From Rhizobium freirei PRF 81 (GTDB lineage Bacteria > Pseudomonadota > Alphaproteobacteria > Rhizobiales > Rhizobiaceae): DNA of 64,000 nucleotides. The stretch covers positions 372,001 through 436,000 of the forward strand of contig NZ_AQHN01000084.1 in NCBI RefSeq assembly GCF_000359745.1, written 5' to 3'. The translations under genes were made by a program, and so were the position numbers. A model generated the notes under the pieces. The model was not told the origin of the DNA. It saw only the letters and a list, made by a program, of their open reading frames with translations, and did not search any database. Positions 41,013 through 49,120 of this stretch are shown here, piece after piece. Positions within the stretch are counted from its first letter, which is position 1; each line of letters starts with the position of its first letter.

Positions 41013-41987
41013 GTGCCTAGCAGCCTATTTGGCTTTATCTTAATGATGGGGCGGCGTAATCAGGTTGCGCTTGCTGCCATTTCTGTCTTGCTTTTTGTCA
41101 TCGAGGCGGCGCCACTGGAGCTACAGAGGCGCATCGTCAACGCTGCGACAACGGGAGCTGCATATCATGACATTGTGTGGCTGGCGCTCGGTTATCTCGG
41201 TCTTGTCACTGCTGAAGGTCTTATAAAACTCGGGCTCAACGTCTATCGGAGCTGGGTAGGAGAGGTCGCGATTAGATGGCTCCGTAACTGGACGATTGCA
41301 TCCTCGGGGTGTTCGGATGGATCTTCAATGGAGGTCGTTGCGGAGAACATTCAGCTTTCGATCGTTCTCGCCGAGGCCGAACCTGTTGGTGGTTTCGTCG
41401 GAACGAGTATCTCCGAACCGCTTCTGCAGATCGGAATTCTCGTTGCCGTTGGCGGCTACCTCGTCTTCCTCCAGCCACTGATGGCGCTAGTGATCGCTGT
41501 TGTCTATTGCCCGCAGGTCGGATTTGTTCCGATCATGCAGGCCGCCATCAACCGGTGGGTCGGAAGCAAGGTCAATGTCATGCGTGATATTAGCGAAGGA
41601 ATGATAGAGCATCTTGGCCCGACCGATGTTGAAACGGCCCAGACTGATCGCGTTCACGCCCTCTTTTCTATCAACATGAGCATCTACAAGCTGAAATATG
41701 CGATGAATTTCCTGATGAATCTGATGATCCAGCTGGGCTATGTCGGCATCTTCGTTCTGGGTGGATATTATGTCGTAACAGGAAAAACCGAGATCGGCAC
41801 GGTTGTCGCCTTCGTGTCGGGCCTTTCGAAGCTGACTGACCCCTGGGGTGCACTGGTGGATTGGTATCGCGACCTGAAAGCGACGCAAGTCAAATATGCC
41901 TTAATCCGGGATGCAAGCAAGGCTACTTCGCCGGTGGGCCAGATAGATTTGGAAAACTCGGATACGCAATCGATGCCAGCCATCTGA
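41013..41987 (+). CDS. ABC exporter transmembrane domain without its ATPase domain
   Basis: From GTG 41013 (AGGAG nine bases upstream) 324 residues with the six-helix ABC exporter membrane domain: LELQRRIVNAATTGA after helix 1, coupling-type helices, and GTVVAFVSGLSKLTDPWGAL near the end. A normal half-transporter would continue into an ATPase domain, but the frame stops about 35 residues after the last helix. In another frame, 41963-42060 reads SHLRFGFAYHRDCPAIRALL, which resembles the first strands of an ABC ATPase (LRFxxVxFAYPxxPPAL). So the gene may be the frameshifted, truncated rest of a full exporter cut at the island's right end; TMD-only proteins in such clusters are the alternative. 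Confidence 0.75.
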   Translation: MPSSLFGFILMMGRRNQVALAAISVLLFVIEAAPLELQRRIVNAATTGAAYHDIVWLALGYLGLVTAEGLIKLGLNVYRSWVGEVAIRWLRNWTIASSGCSDGSSMEVVAENIQLSIVLAEAEPVGGFVGTSISEPLLQIGILVAVGGYLVFLQPLMALVIAVVYCPQVGFVPIMQAAINRWVGSKVNVMRDISEGMIEHLGPTDVETAQTDRVHALFSINMSIYKLKYAMNFLMNLMIQLGYVGIFVLGGYYVVTGKTEIGTVVAFVSGLSKLTDPWGALVDWYRDLKATQVKYALIRDASKATSPVGQIDLENSDTQSMPAI

Positions 41988-42079
41988 GATTCGGCTTCGC
42001 CTATCACCGAGATTGCCCAGCCATCAGGGCTCTCTTGCCCCGCTGGGAAGCGCTCGACGATGTGTGCGGCCGTCAGCTC

Positions 42080-42261
42080 CCCGCCTAGAGGCGGCAAGGC
42101 AGGAGAGCGGCGAAGAAATCGGCGCATTTTACAATCCGCGCGCCAATCTGAACCACGCTGCCGATATCGTCCGTTCCCACGCTCTCAAGCAGGAGATGGC
42201 GCGTCTGATGGATTGGGCCGAAGCATGGGGGCGCCATGTCTTGACGCCGAACGAGGCCTGA
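42080..42261 (+). pseudogene. 3' stub of the 88-residue hypothetical gene
   Basis: Encodes the last ~59 residues of the protein at 6131-6397 (RLEAARQESGEEIGAFYNPR, with one Thr/Ala change next, and a slightly different tail ending HVLTPNEA). It has no start codon or ribosome site, and upstream sequence is unrelated, so it is a stub created by island formation. Confidence 0.85.
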
Positions 42262-42406
42262 CGGTCCGATTAAGACCGCCAGACCAAGATCATCAGATCG
42301 GATCCTCTCAGCTATCCGATTTCAGCTTGCCTGCCGTCGCCCAGGAATCCTTCGAAATCTCGGTAATGATGATTTCCAACGATTCCGGCGGGCAGGCCAG
42401 CGTTTC
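42080..42406. repeat. Right direct repeat bounding the accessory island
   Basis: Gapless partner of 6216-6542 (offset 35,864 bp, about 90% identical). It contains the 3' part of the 88-residue gene and the 3' part of the tautomerase gene. Beyond 42406 the tautomerase gene continues intact. Confidence 0.9.
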
Positions 42407-42493
42407 GACGGCGACCTTGGTCGCCTCGCGAACGAAGGCACGCTTCTGGTCCTGTGTGCGTCCGGGATGCATTTCCAAGCGCAAGATGGGCAT
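42308..42493 (-). CDS. 4-oxalocrotonate tautomerase family protein
   Basis: A 61-residue tautomerase. The start at 42493 gives MPILRLEMHPGRTQDQKRAF, with the catalytic proline directly after Met, and AGGAG seven bases upstream; the longer frame was rejected for this reason. R11/R12-type basic residues and the C-terminal helix (SLEIIITEISKDSWA) fit the family (keto-enol tautomerases of aromatic catabolism and relatives). Substrate unknown. Divergent from a LysR gene that probably controls it. A stub of the same gene lies at 6444-6541. Confidence 0.9.
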   Translation of the reverse strand: MPILRLEMHPGRTQDQKRAFVREATKVAVETLACPPESLEIIITEISKDSWATAGKLKSDS

Positions 42494-42607
42494 GACGACT
42501 CCTTGATAAACCTTGCCTGACATCAGGCTGATGGGACTATCTTGCAAAACCAAAAGTCGATAAATAGGCTGTAAATTGGTTCATTCCGAACCTATAGGTA
42601 CGCAATC

Positions 42608-43492
42608 ATGGACAAATTGGCTGGCATGGCGATGTTCGTCCGGGTCGTCGACGAGGGAAGCTTTGCCGCGGCCGCGGAGGTCAGCCAGGTATCGGCCACC
42701 ATGGTTGCCAAGCATATCCGGACGATCGAGCAGCGCCTTGGCGCGCGGCTGCTTCATCGCACCACGCGTCGCCATCAGCTGACCGAGGTCGGCAAGCTTT
42801 ACTATGAACGGTGCAAGACGGTGCTGACTGAGGTCGAGCTGGCCGAGGCGGCGGCCTCGGAACTGCAATCGGCACCGCGCGGCCGGCTTCGCCTCGTCGC
42901 ACCCGTCAGCTTCGGCACCCAGACCCTCGTCCCGGCTCTTGTCGAGTATCTGCATCAGAATCTCGAAGTCAGCGTCGATCTGGCGCTCGACAACAATCCG
43001 TATGATCTGATCGGCGAGGGCTACGAACTCGGTATTCAGATCGGCGCCTTGACGAATACCGGTCTGGTGGCCCGCCCTTTAAAGCCTTACCGGCGGATTC
43101 TCGCGGCGTCGCCGGATTATCTTGCCCGCTGCGGCAAACCGGAGAGACCGGAGGATCTCGTCAATCATATGTGTCTCGGGCATTCCTACTGGCGCCTGCA
43201 GGGCCGCTGGCATCTCGTTGGTCCACAAGGCGAGACATGCGAAATCGCCATAAAGGGCAGGTTCACCACAAACCAGGGTGGTGCTCTGCGCGTCGCCGCT
43301 CTGCATGGTGCCGGCATCGTGTTGCAGCCGGAGCTGCTTTTGGCTGCCGATCTCGATGCCGGGCGGCTGGAAGCCGTATTGCCGCTATGGTCGTACAAGC
43401 CGACGCCGATGCATCTGGTTTACGCACCGGATCGGCGCCCCACGGCGATGCTGCGCAGCGTGATTGATTTTCTCGTAGCCCGCTTCGGCTGA
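42608..43492 (+). CDS. LysR-family transcription regulator
   Basis: A 294-residue LTTR: N-terminal winged HTH (MAMFVRVVDEGSFAAAAEVS, HIRTIEQRLGARLLHRTTRR) and a C-terminal effector domain with two periplasmic-binding-like lobes. The start motif MDKLAGMAMFVRVVDEGSF is typical of the DsdC/AaeR-like LTTR subgroup. Divergent from the tautomerase gene with 114 bp between starts; likely its regulator. Effector unknown. Confidence 0.92.
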   Translation: MDKLAGMAMFVRVVDEGSFAAAAEVSQVSATMVAKHIRTIEQRLGARLLHRTTRRHQLTEVGKLYYERCKTVLTEVELAEAAASELQSAPRGRLRLVAPVSFGTQTLVPALVEYLHQNLEVSVDLALDNNPYDLIGEGYELGIQIGALTNTGLVARPLKPYRRILAASPDYLARCGKPERPEDLVNHMCLGHSYWRLQGRWHLVGPQGETCEIAIKGRFTTNQGGALRVAALHGAGIVLQPELLLAADLDAGRLEAVLPLWSYKPTPMHLVYAPDRRPTAMLRSVIDFLVARFG

Positions 43493-43533
43493 GGCCAAAA
43501 GCCGCTTTTGTAATCGGCGATGCTGAGATCGGC

Positions 43534-45114
43534 TCAGGCGGCTTTGGCCTCTTCCTCGCTCGGCGCCGAGGTGCGGATCAGATAGTCGAAGGCTGCAAGC
43601 GAGGCCTTCGCGCCTTCACCGACGGCAATGACGATCTGCTTATAGGGAACCGTCGTGCAGTCACCGGCCGCAAAGACGCCCGGCATCGATGTCTGGCCGT
43701 GATGATCGACCTCGATTTCGCCGCGAACAGACAGAGCGATCGTGTTCTTCAGCCACTCGGTATTCGGCAGCAATCCGATCTGCACAAAGACGCCGTCGAG
43801 CGTCAGAGTATGCTTTTCACTCTTCAGTCGATCCTCGTAGACAAGGCCGTTGACCTTGCTGCCGTCGCCCAGCACTTCTGTCGTCTTGGCCGAAAGAATG
43901 ACATCGACATTGGCAAGGCTGCGGAGCTTGCGCTGCAGCACGTCGTCGGCGCGAAGCTTGCCGTCGAATTCGATGAGCGTGACGTGGCTGACGATGCCGG
44001 CAAGATCGATCGCCGCTTCGACACCGGAATTGCCGCCGCCGATGACGGCGACGCGCTTGCCCTTGAACAGCGGACCATCGCAATGCGGGCAATAGGCGAC
44101 GCCCTTGTTGCGATAGAGTTCCTCGCCCGGTACGCCCATTTGCCGCCAGCGCGCGCCGGTCGAAAGGATGACGGAGCGGGACTTGAGTGTCGCGCCGCTC
44201 TCCAGCTCCACCTCGAACAGGTCGCCGTGGCGGCTAAGCTTCTGAGCGCGCTGCAGGTTCATGATCTCGACCGGATAGTCTTTGACATGCGTCTCAAGCG
44301 CCGTGGCGAAAGCCGGCCCTTCGGTGTGCGGAACCGAAATGAAATTTTCGATCGCCGTGGTATCGAGCACCTGGCCGCCGAAGCGTTCGGCAACGACGCC
44401 GGTGCGGATGCCCTTGCGCGCGGCATAGATTGCCGAAGCCGCACCGGCCGGTCCGCCACCGACGACCAGCACGTCGAAGGCTTCCAGCGTCTTGAGCCTT
44501 TCAGCGGCGCGCTTGACGGCGCCCGTGTCGAGCTTGGCGATGATCTGCTCGACTTCCATGCGGCCCTGTCCGAAAACCTCGCCGTTCAGGTAGATCGTCG
44601 GCACGGACATGACCTGCCGGTCGGCGACCTCCTGCGGGAAGACGGCGCCATCGATGGCGACATGGCTGATCCGCGGATTGAGGATCGACATCAGGTTCAA
44701 CGCCTGCACGACGTCGGGGCAGTTCTGGCAGGATAGCGAGAAATAGGTCTCGAAGCGGAAATCGCCCTCAAGATCGCGGATCTGATCCAGGATCGCCTGT
44801 TCGACGCGGGGCGGATGGCCACCGGTCTGCAGCAATGCGAGGACAAGCGAAGTGAATTCGTGGCCGAGCGGAATGCCGGCAAAACGCAGGCTGATATCGT
44901 GGCCCGGGCTTGTCAGCGCGAAAGAGGGCGCGCGCTCGCTGCCATCCTGCTGCTGCGAAAGCGTGATCTTGTCGGAGAGACCAACGATGTCTTTCAGAAG
45001 AGCCACCATCTCCGTCGATTTTGCGCTGTCGTCGACGTTGGCGCGGATCTCGATCGGACGCACGACTTTTTCCAGATAGGCCTTCAATTGGCTTTTCAGT
45101 GCGTCGTCAAGCAT
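43534..45114 (-). CDS. ahpF: Alkyl hydroperoxide reductase subunit F
   Basis: A 526-residue flavoprotein disulfide reductase which passes electrons from NADH through FAD to AhpC. The start at 45114 (MLDDALKSQLKAYLEKVV) has GGAG nine bases upstream; the extension to 45492 overlaps ahpC and was rejected. N-terminal double thioredoxin fold with SCQNCPDVVQAL near residue 128, FAD site GGGPAGAASAIYAARKG near 217, redox-active CPHCDGPLFKGK near 344, and NADH site GGGNSGVEAAIDLAG. All catalytic cysteines are present. Confidence 0.96.
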   Translation of the reverse strand: MLDDALKSQLKAYLEKVVRPIEIRANVDDSAKSTEMVALLKDIVGLSDKITLSQQQDGSERAPSFALTSPGHDISLRFAGIPLGHEFTSLVLALLQTGGHPPRVEQAILDQIRDLEGDFRFETYFSLSCQNCPDVVQALNLMSILNPRISHVAIDGAVFPQEVADRQVMSVPTIYLNGEVFGQGRMEVEQIIAKLDTGAVKRAAERLKTLEAFDVLVVGGGPAGAASAIYAARKGIRTGVVAERFGGQVLDTTAIENFISVPHTEGPAFATALETHVKDYPVEIMNLQRAQKLSRHGDLFEVELESGATLKSRSVILSTGARWRQMGVPGEELYRNKGVAYCPHCDGPLFKGKRVAVIGGGNSGVEAAIDLAGIVSHVTLIEFDGKLRADDVLQRKLRSLANVDVILSAKTTEVLGDGSKVNGLVYEDRLKSEKHTLTLDGVFVQIGLLPNTEWLKNTIALSVRGEIEVDHHGQTSMPGVFAAGDCTTVPYKQIVIAVGEGAKASLAAFDYLIRTSAPSEEEAKAA

Positions 45115-45191
45115 CGATATGTCTCCTGCGGGAAATGAGAATTCGTCGCCTGCCTGATACGGCGGACGTATGGGCTCTTGCATGTGTTGGG

Positions 45192-45220
45192 TGGCCCTCC
45201 CTGGGATCAAGGAAGGGCCA
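45192..45220 (-). terminator. Intercistronic hairpin between ahpC and ahpF
   Basis: TGGCCCTCC, an imperfect middle, and GGAAGGGCCA form a strong stem in the 118-base gap between ahpC and ahpF. There is no T-run on the minus strand. It could be an attenuator or a 3'-end stabiliser that keeps ahpC expression above ahpF. Confidence 0.45.
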
Positions 45221-45232
45221 GTCGTCCTCAGA

Positions 45233-45796
45233 TCAGATCTTGCCGACGAGATGCAGCGAGGGAGCGAGCGTCTTTTCGCCTTCTTCCCACTTGGCCGGGC
45301 AAACTTCGCCCGGATGCGAGCGGACATACTGAGCCGCCTTGATCCTGCGCAGGAGGTCGACGGCGTTGCGGCCGATGCCTTCGGCGGTGATTTCCATGGC
45401 CTGGATGACACCGTCCGGGTCGACGACGAAGGTGCCACGGTCGGCAAGGCCTTCAGCTTCGCGCATGACGTCGAAGTTGCGGGTGATTGCACCCGTCGGG
45501 TCGCCGATCATGGCATACTGGATCTTGCCGATGGTCTCGGAGCTGTCATGCCATGCCTTGTGAGTAAAGTGCGTGTCGGTCGAGATGGAGAAGACCTCGA
45601 CGCCGAGGCGCTGCAGCTCGGCATAGTGATCAGCGACGTCGCCGAGTTCGGTCGGGCAGACGAAGGTGAAATCGGCCGGATAGAAGAAGAAGACCGCCCA
45701 CTTGCCTGCGATGTCAGCTTCCGTGACCTCGATGAATTTGCCCTGCTTGAAGGCCTGAGCTTTGAACGGCTTAACGGCGGTATTGAGAACGGACAT
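45233..45796 (-). CDS. ahpC: Alkyl hydroperoxide reductase subunit C (peroxiredoxin)
   Basis: A 187-residue typical 2-Cys peroxiredoxin which reduces peroxides and peroxynitrite. Start 45796 (MSVLNTAVKPFKAQAFKQG) follows AAGGA. The peroxidatic cysteine is in FTFVCPTELGDVA near residue 47 and the resolving cysteine in SHPGEVCPAKW near 166. ahpF follows on the same strand. An adjacent LysR gene is of the GcvA type, not OxyR, so control by OxyR from elsewhere is possible. Confidence 0.97.
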   Translation of the reverse strand: MSVLNTAVKPFKAQAFKQGKFIEVTEADIAGKWAVFFFYPADFTFVCPTELGDVADHYAELQRLGVEVFSISTDTHFTHKAWHDSSETIGKIQYAMIGDPTGAITRNFDVMREAEGLADRGTFVVDPDGVIQAMEITAEGIGRNAVDLLRRIKAAQYVRSHPGEVCPAKWEEGEKTLAPSLHLVGKI

Positions 45797-45990
45797 GGTA
45801 TCCTTGCAATGTTTGGACTGAATGACTTTTGCGTCGCAACATAGAGCGTGCGCCGCAATAAGCAAAATAGATAAATCAGAAAGAATCGATAGTTTCCATC
45901 TGTCTAGGCGGACCTGCCCGGCTTCGTTTGTGGATATCGGCCGCGCCTTAACGACGCAGTGCAGCGGCGAGGTGAGGAGGTGCTGATAGC

Positions 45991-46875
45991 TCACGGATCC
46001 GGCTTGGAATCCGATCCGCTGCTCTCCGCAACGAGCCAGTCGCGAAAGGTTTCCGCTTCCCTGGAAAGGCGCGTGGCTTCGATCAGCCAATAGAATTTGT
46101 CGGTATCCAAGGGCGAATCGAACAGGGTGACCAATGTCCCATTGGCCAGTTCCTCGGCAATCAGGGAGACCGGGCAGAGGCCTATGCCCTGAGCACCGAC
46201 GACTGATCCGATCATTAGGCTGAAATCGGCAAAGATCGGGCCTGGCTTCAGAGGCCGATGGACATTCTCGAGGGCGAACCAGCGCCCCCAGGCGGCCGTC
46301 GTTTCATCATGCAGGAGTTCGGCATCGATCAGGTCGCCCGGTACGTTGAACGAGCCATGACGAAGCTTGAACTCCGCCGAGCAAGTCGGTTGCGTTTGAG
46401 CGCTCAAAAGGGGGGTGGAATTTGCCCCGGGTCTTGTTCCATGGCGGATCAGCAGATCGACGCTCGCCGCTTCCGGCGTCTTCGCATCGAGCGCATAGAC
46501 GATGTTGATTCTAATTTCCGGGTGTTCCCTTCGGAATTCCGGCAGGCGCGGTATCAGCCAGCGTGTAGCAAAGGATGCGATGCAGGCGACGCTGACCGGC
46601 CTGTCATGGCTCTCACGCTTCAGCTGCTGCGCCGCGTTCAGGATGTGGCCGAGGCCATTTGCCACGGCTGCCCCAAACTCGCGGCCGGCCGCCGTTGCCG
46701 TCACGCCGCGGGCATGGCGCGTAAATAGCGCAACGCCGAGCCAGTTCTCCATTATGCGTACATGCTGGCTTATCCCGGCCGCCGTCAGGTTGAGTTCGGC
46801 CGCCGCTCGGGCGAAGCTCTCGTGACGCATGGCCGCCTCGAAGGCGCAAAGGGAGGCATGAGGGATCTGTCGCAT
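45991..46875 (-). CDS. LysR-family regulator, GcvA-like
   Basis: A 294-residue LTTR. ATG 46875 (MRQIPHASLCAFEAAMRH) is preferred to the TTG at 46881. The opening and HTH (SFARAAAELNLTAAGISQHV, RIMENWLGVALFTR) are of the GcvA/AmpR type. A perfect dyad lies just before the start. Divergent from a DUF1989 gene, which is the likely target; ahpC lies downstream on the same strand, 194 bp away. Confidence 0.9.
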   Translation of the reverse strand: MRQIPHASLCAFEAAMRHESFARAAAELNLTAAGISQHVRIMENWLGVALFTRHARGVTATAAGREFGAAVANGLGHILNAAQQLKRESHDRPVSVACIASFATRWLIPRLPEFRREHPEIRINIVYALDAKTPEAASVDLLIRHGTRPGANSTPLLSAQTQPTCSAEFKLRHGSFNVPGDLIDAELLHDETTAAWGRWFALENVHRPLKPGPIFADFSLMIGSVVGAQGIGLCPVSLIAEELANGTLVTLFDSPLDTDKFYWLIEATRLSREAETFRDWLVAESSGSDSKPDP

Positions 46876-46882
46876 GAACAAA

Positions 46883-46901
46883 GGCTAAGTAAAACTTAGC
46901 C
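46883..46901. promoter_or_regulatory. LysR-type operator dyad
   Basis: GGCTAAGTAAAACTTAGCC: eight-base perfect arms around AAA, containing the LTTR T-N11-A signature (T 46886, A 46898). It lies between the LysR gene and the divergent DUF1989 gene, eight bases from the LysR ATG, a position suited to autorepression as well as activation of the neighbour. Confidence 0.7.
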
Positions 46902-47050
46902 AAAGCGCAAGAACAATGAGCGTTGTGCATTGGCCTGATGTCGCTACATTGCAGGCGATGTCGTGGCTTGCGCGGCGGCGCCTGCGGTGCCGCGGCTCTA
47001 CAGGCCCGAAACCTCGAAACCCAGATCCGCCAGGGGGCTATGTGACCGCA

Positions 47051-47911
47051 ATGCAGACAGTTCGTGATATTTCCGCTCCCGCCGATGCCGAGGAACGGCG
47101 CAGCAAGCCGGCCGTTGTCGTCTATCCGAATGAGACCCTGCCGCCGGCCGGGATGGATAAACTCCAGGCCGCGAGGCAAAGCATGATCAAGGTCGCTGAG
47201 ATCATCGTGCCGCCGCGGGAAGCGGGTAGCTTCCGGGTGCCGAAGGGGCATTTCTTCCGCATCGTCAGCATGGAAGGCTCGCAGGTCGGCGACCTCAATC
47301 TATGGAATGCCGACGATCTTTCGGAACGATTCTTCAGCGGCAAGACCCGCGCCCTTCACGCCACGCATGTCGGCGTCGGCGATCGCTTGTGGAGCAGCCT
47401 GCCATATCTGCGCCCGATGGCGACGATCACCCATGACACACTCGGCTGGTATGGATGGGACAAGGATGGAGCCGGCGTCCACGACGTTATCGGCACGCGT
47501 TGCGATCCCTATACAAACCGGCTGCTGAAGGGCGGCGATTACCACCACTGCTGCCATTCGAACCTGTCGCGCGCGCTTGCTTCCGAAATGAACATGCCGG
47601 TGCAGGAGGCGGAAATGCATGTTCACGACGTGCTGAATGTCTTCATGTGCACGGGGTTCACCCACGATACCCATCAGTATTTCATGAAGGCAAGTCCCGT
47701 AAGGCCGGGCGATTTCATTGAGTTCTTTGCTGAGATCGATCTTCTCGGCGCTCTTTCCGCCTGCCCGGGCGGTGATTGCGGCAGCGGCCATTCGAGCGAT
47801 GCGGCGCCATGCTATCCGCTAAGCGTCGAAATCTGGAGGCCTCATCCGGAGAGCCTAGCCGGCCGGTCTTTCCCCGAGCGTAACGCCTATCCGAGAACGC
47901 ATGGCCTCTAG
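47051..47911 (+). CDS. DUF1989 / urea carboxylase-associated family protein
   Basis: A 286-residue protein from ATG 47051 (MQTVRDISAPADAEERRSKP). The DUF1989 body has SFRVPKGHFFRIVSMEGSQV, NLWNADDLSERF, and conserved Cys/His-rich stretches GTRCDPYTNRLL, YHHCCHSNLSRAL and CPGGDCGSGHSSD that could bind metal. DUF1989 proteins often accompany urea carboxylase or guanidine catabolism genes, but none is visible here; this copy stands alone with a LysR regulator. Confidence 0.85.
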   Translation: MQTVRDISAPADAEERRSKPAVVVYPNETLPPAGMDKLQAARQSMIKVAEIIVPPREAGSFRVPKGHFFRIVSMEGSQVGDLNLWNADDLSERFFSGKTRALHATHVGVGDRLWSSLPYLRPMATITHDTLGWYGWDKDGAGVHDVIGTRCDPYTNRLLKGGDYHHCCHSNLSRALASEMNMPVQEAEMHVHDVLNVFMCTGFTHDTHQYFMKASPVRPGDFIEFFAEIDLLGALSACPGGDCGSGHSSDAAPCYPLSVEIWRPHPESLAGRSFPERNAYPRTHGL

Positions 47912-47950
47912 ATCGGCGCACAGCCGCCACCAATGCAGCCCATAAACATG

Positions 47951-47976
47951 TTGCCGGCGGTTTGAGCCGCCGGCAA
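47951..47976. terminator. Strong bidirectional hairpin between convergent genes
   Basis: TTGCCGGCGG, six-base loop, CCGCCGGCAA: a ten-base perfect stem between the DUF1989 gene and the convergent glycine-zipper gene. No T-run on either strand, so termination would be atypical; the site is still the natural end of both transcripts. Confidence 0.55.
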
Positions 47977-48033
47977 CGCAAAGTCGCTCGTTAACCGAGA
48001 CCTCCGTCTCTGCCTCGACGAAGCGTTGGCTGC

Positions 48034-48348
48034 TTAATCGCAGACGCGGACGCGCTCGTAGTGGTAACCGTCGTCATAACGGTTCGGAACCGGCCGGCTT
48101 TCAAGCCAGCATCTCGGCGGTGCTTCGTAAACCGGGCCACCGTAAACGGGGCCGCGGTTGGCAAGCGCGCCACCGACGATAAGGCCGCCGAGGAGGCCTG
48201 CGGCTACGCCGCCTGCGATTGCGCCACCATTGTGATGGTGATGGTGGTAGCGATAATATTGCTGCGCCTGGGCGAAGTTGGCGGGAGCCAATGTGCCGCC
48301 GACAACAGTGGCAGCCAGCAAAACTGTAAGGACCGTTTTCTTAATCAT
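48034..48348 (-). CDS. Exported glycine-zipper protein with histidine run
   Basis: A 104-residue protein. ATG 48348 (MIKKTVLTVLLAATVVGGTL) follows GGAGGTGG. A signal peptide ends near AQAQ (residue 29), then RYHHHHHNGG and a glycine-zipper segment (AIAGGVAAGLLGGLIVGGAL) that should insert in a membrane, then a proline/tyrosine-rich tail with two cysteines. Small glycine-zipper envelope proteins are common in rhizobia; the role of the five-histidine run is unknown, metal binding being possible. Confidence 0.8.
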   Translation of the reverse strand: MIKKTVLTVLLAATVVGGTLAPANFAQAQQYYRYHHHHHNGGAIAGGVAAGLLGGLIVGGALANRGPVYGGPVYEAPPRCWLESRPVPNRYDDGYHYERVRVCD

Positions 48349-48505
48349 GACCACCTCCAAAGCAGTCTACATTGCTCAGCGAATTCGCGAGTCATCTATT
48401 CAACGTTTGAAGCATGATTATGTTCAGCTGAATATACGATGAATGCGCCGTTCATCCACGCTAAGGGATGGAAATCCCGTGCTTTCGTCGAAGTTTCGCG
48501 TGCGA

Positions 48506-49120
48506 TCAAATGGCCGGAATGTGGCCGCGCGTCGCCTTGAGCCATTCGAGCGTTCGCGATTCGGGATCGGAATTGCGGGTGATATCGGTGACGACGGCAG
48601 CACTGTCGGCGCCGTTCTCCAGCACGCCGGGAATGCGCTCTACGGTCAGGCCGCCGATAGCCACGAGCGGGATATCGCCGAGTAGCGCTTTCCAGTGACC
48701 GATGCGCTGTCGGCCCTGCGGTGCCCAGGACATGGCCTTGAGGACCGTGGGATAGATCGGCCCGAGAGCGATGTAATCGGGGCGGGCCGCAAGCGCGGTT
48801 TGCAGCTCCGCCTCGTCATGCGTCGAAAGCCCCAGCTTCATCCCTGCCGCCCGGATCGTATCGAGGTCCGCCTCGGCCAGATCTTCCTGGCCGAGATGAA
48901 TGAAATCGCAGCGCTCCTCGATGGCGAGCTGCCAGTAGTCGTTCACGATAAGCTGGCATCCATGCGCGGCACAGACTGCCTTGGCCTTGCGGATATCCGT
49001 CCGGATTTCAGCGGCGGTTCGATCCTTGATGCGCAGCTGCACCAGCTTGACGCCCAGCGGCACCAGCCTTTCGATCCAGGCGGCGCTGTCGACGATGAGG
49101 TAGAAGGGATCGAGCCTCAC
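48506..49120 (-). CDS. thiE: Thiamine phosphate synthase
   Basis: A 204-residue ThiE: joins HMP pyrophosphate and thiazole phosphate to make thiamine monophosphate. TIM-barrel motifs LVQLRIKDR, QLIVNDYWQLAIEERCDFIH, HLGQEDL, and phosphate loop VAIGGLTVERIPGVLENGAD. It overlaps the thiG stop by four bases as the last gene of thiCOSGE. Confidence 0.95.
   Translation of the reverse strand: MRLDPFYLIVDSAAWIERLVPLGVKLVQLRIKDRTAAEIRTDIRKAKAVCAAHGCQLIVNDYWQLAIEERCDFIHLGQEDLAEADLDTIRAAGMKLGLSTHDEAELQTALAARPDYIALGPIYPTVLKAMSWAPQGRQRIGHWKALLGDIPLVAIGGLTVERIPGVLENGADSAAVVTDITRNSDPESRTLEWLKATRGHIPAI

Noticed and set aside
6216..42406. Island as a classic tRNA-integrase genomic island or integrative conjugative element
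   Set aside because: No tRNA end, integrase, relaxase or conjugation gene was found at either border or within; the only mobile trace is an IS3 fragment.
45991..46875. LysR protein as OxyR controlling ahpCF
   Set aside because: Its N-terminus is GcvA-like and it lacks the OxyR redox cysteine context; its dyad faces the DUF1989 gene.
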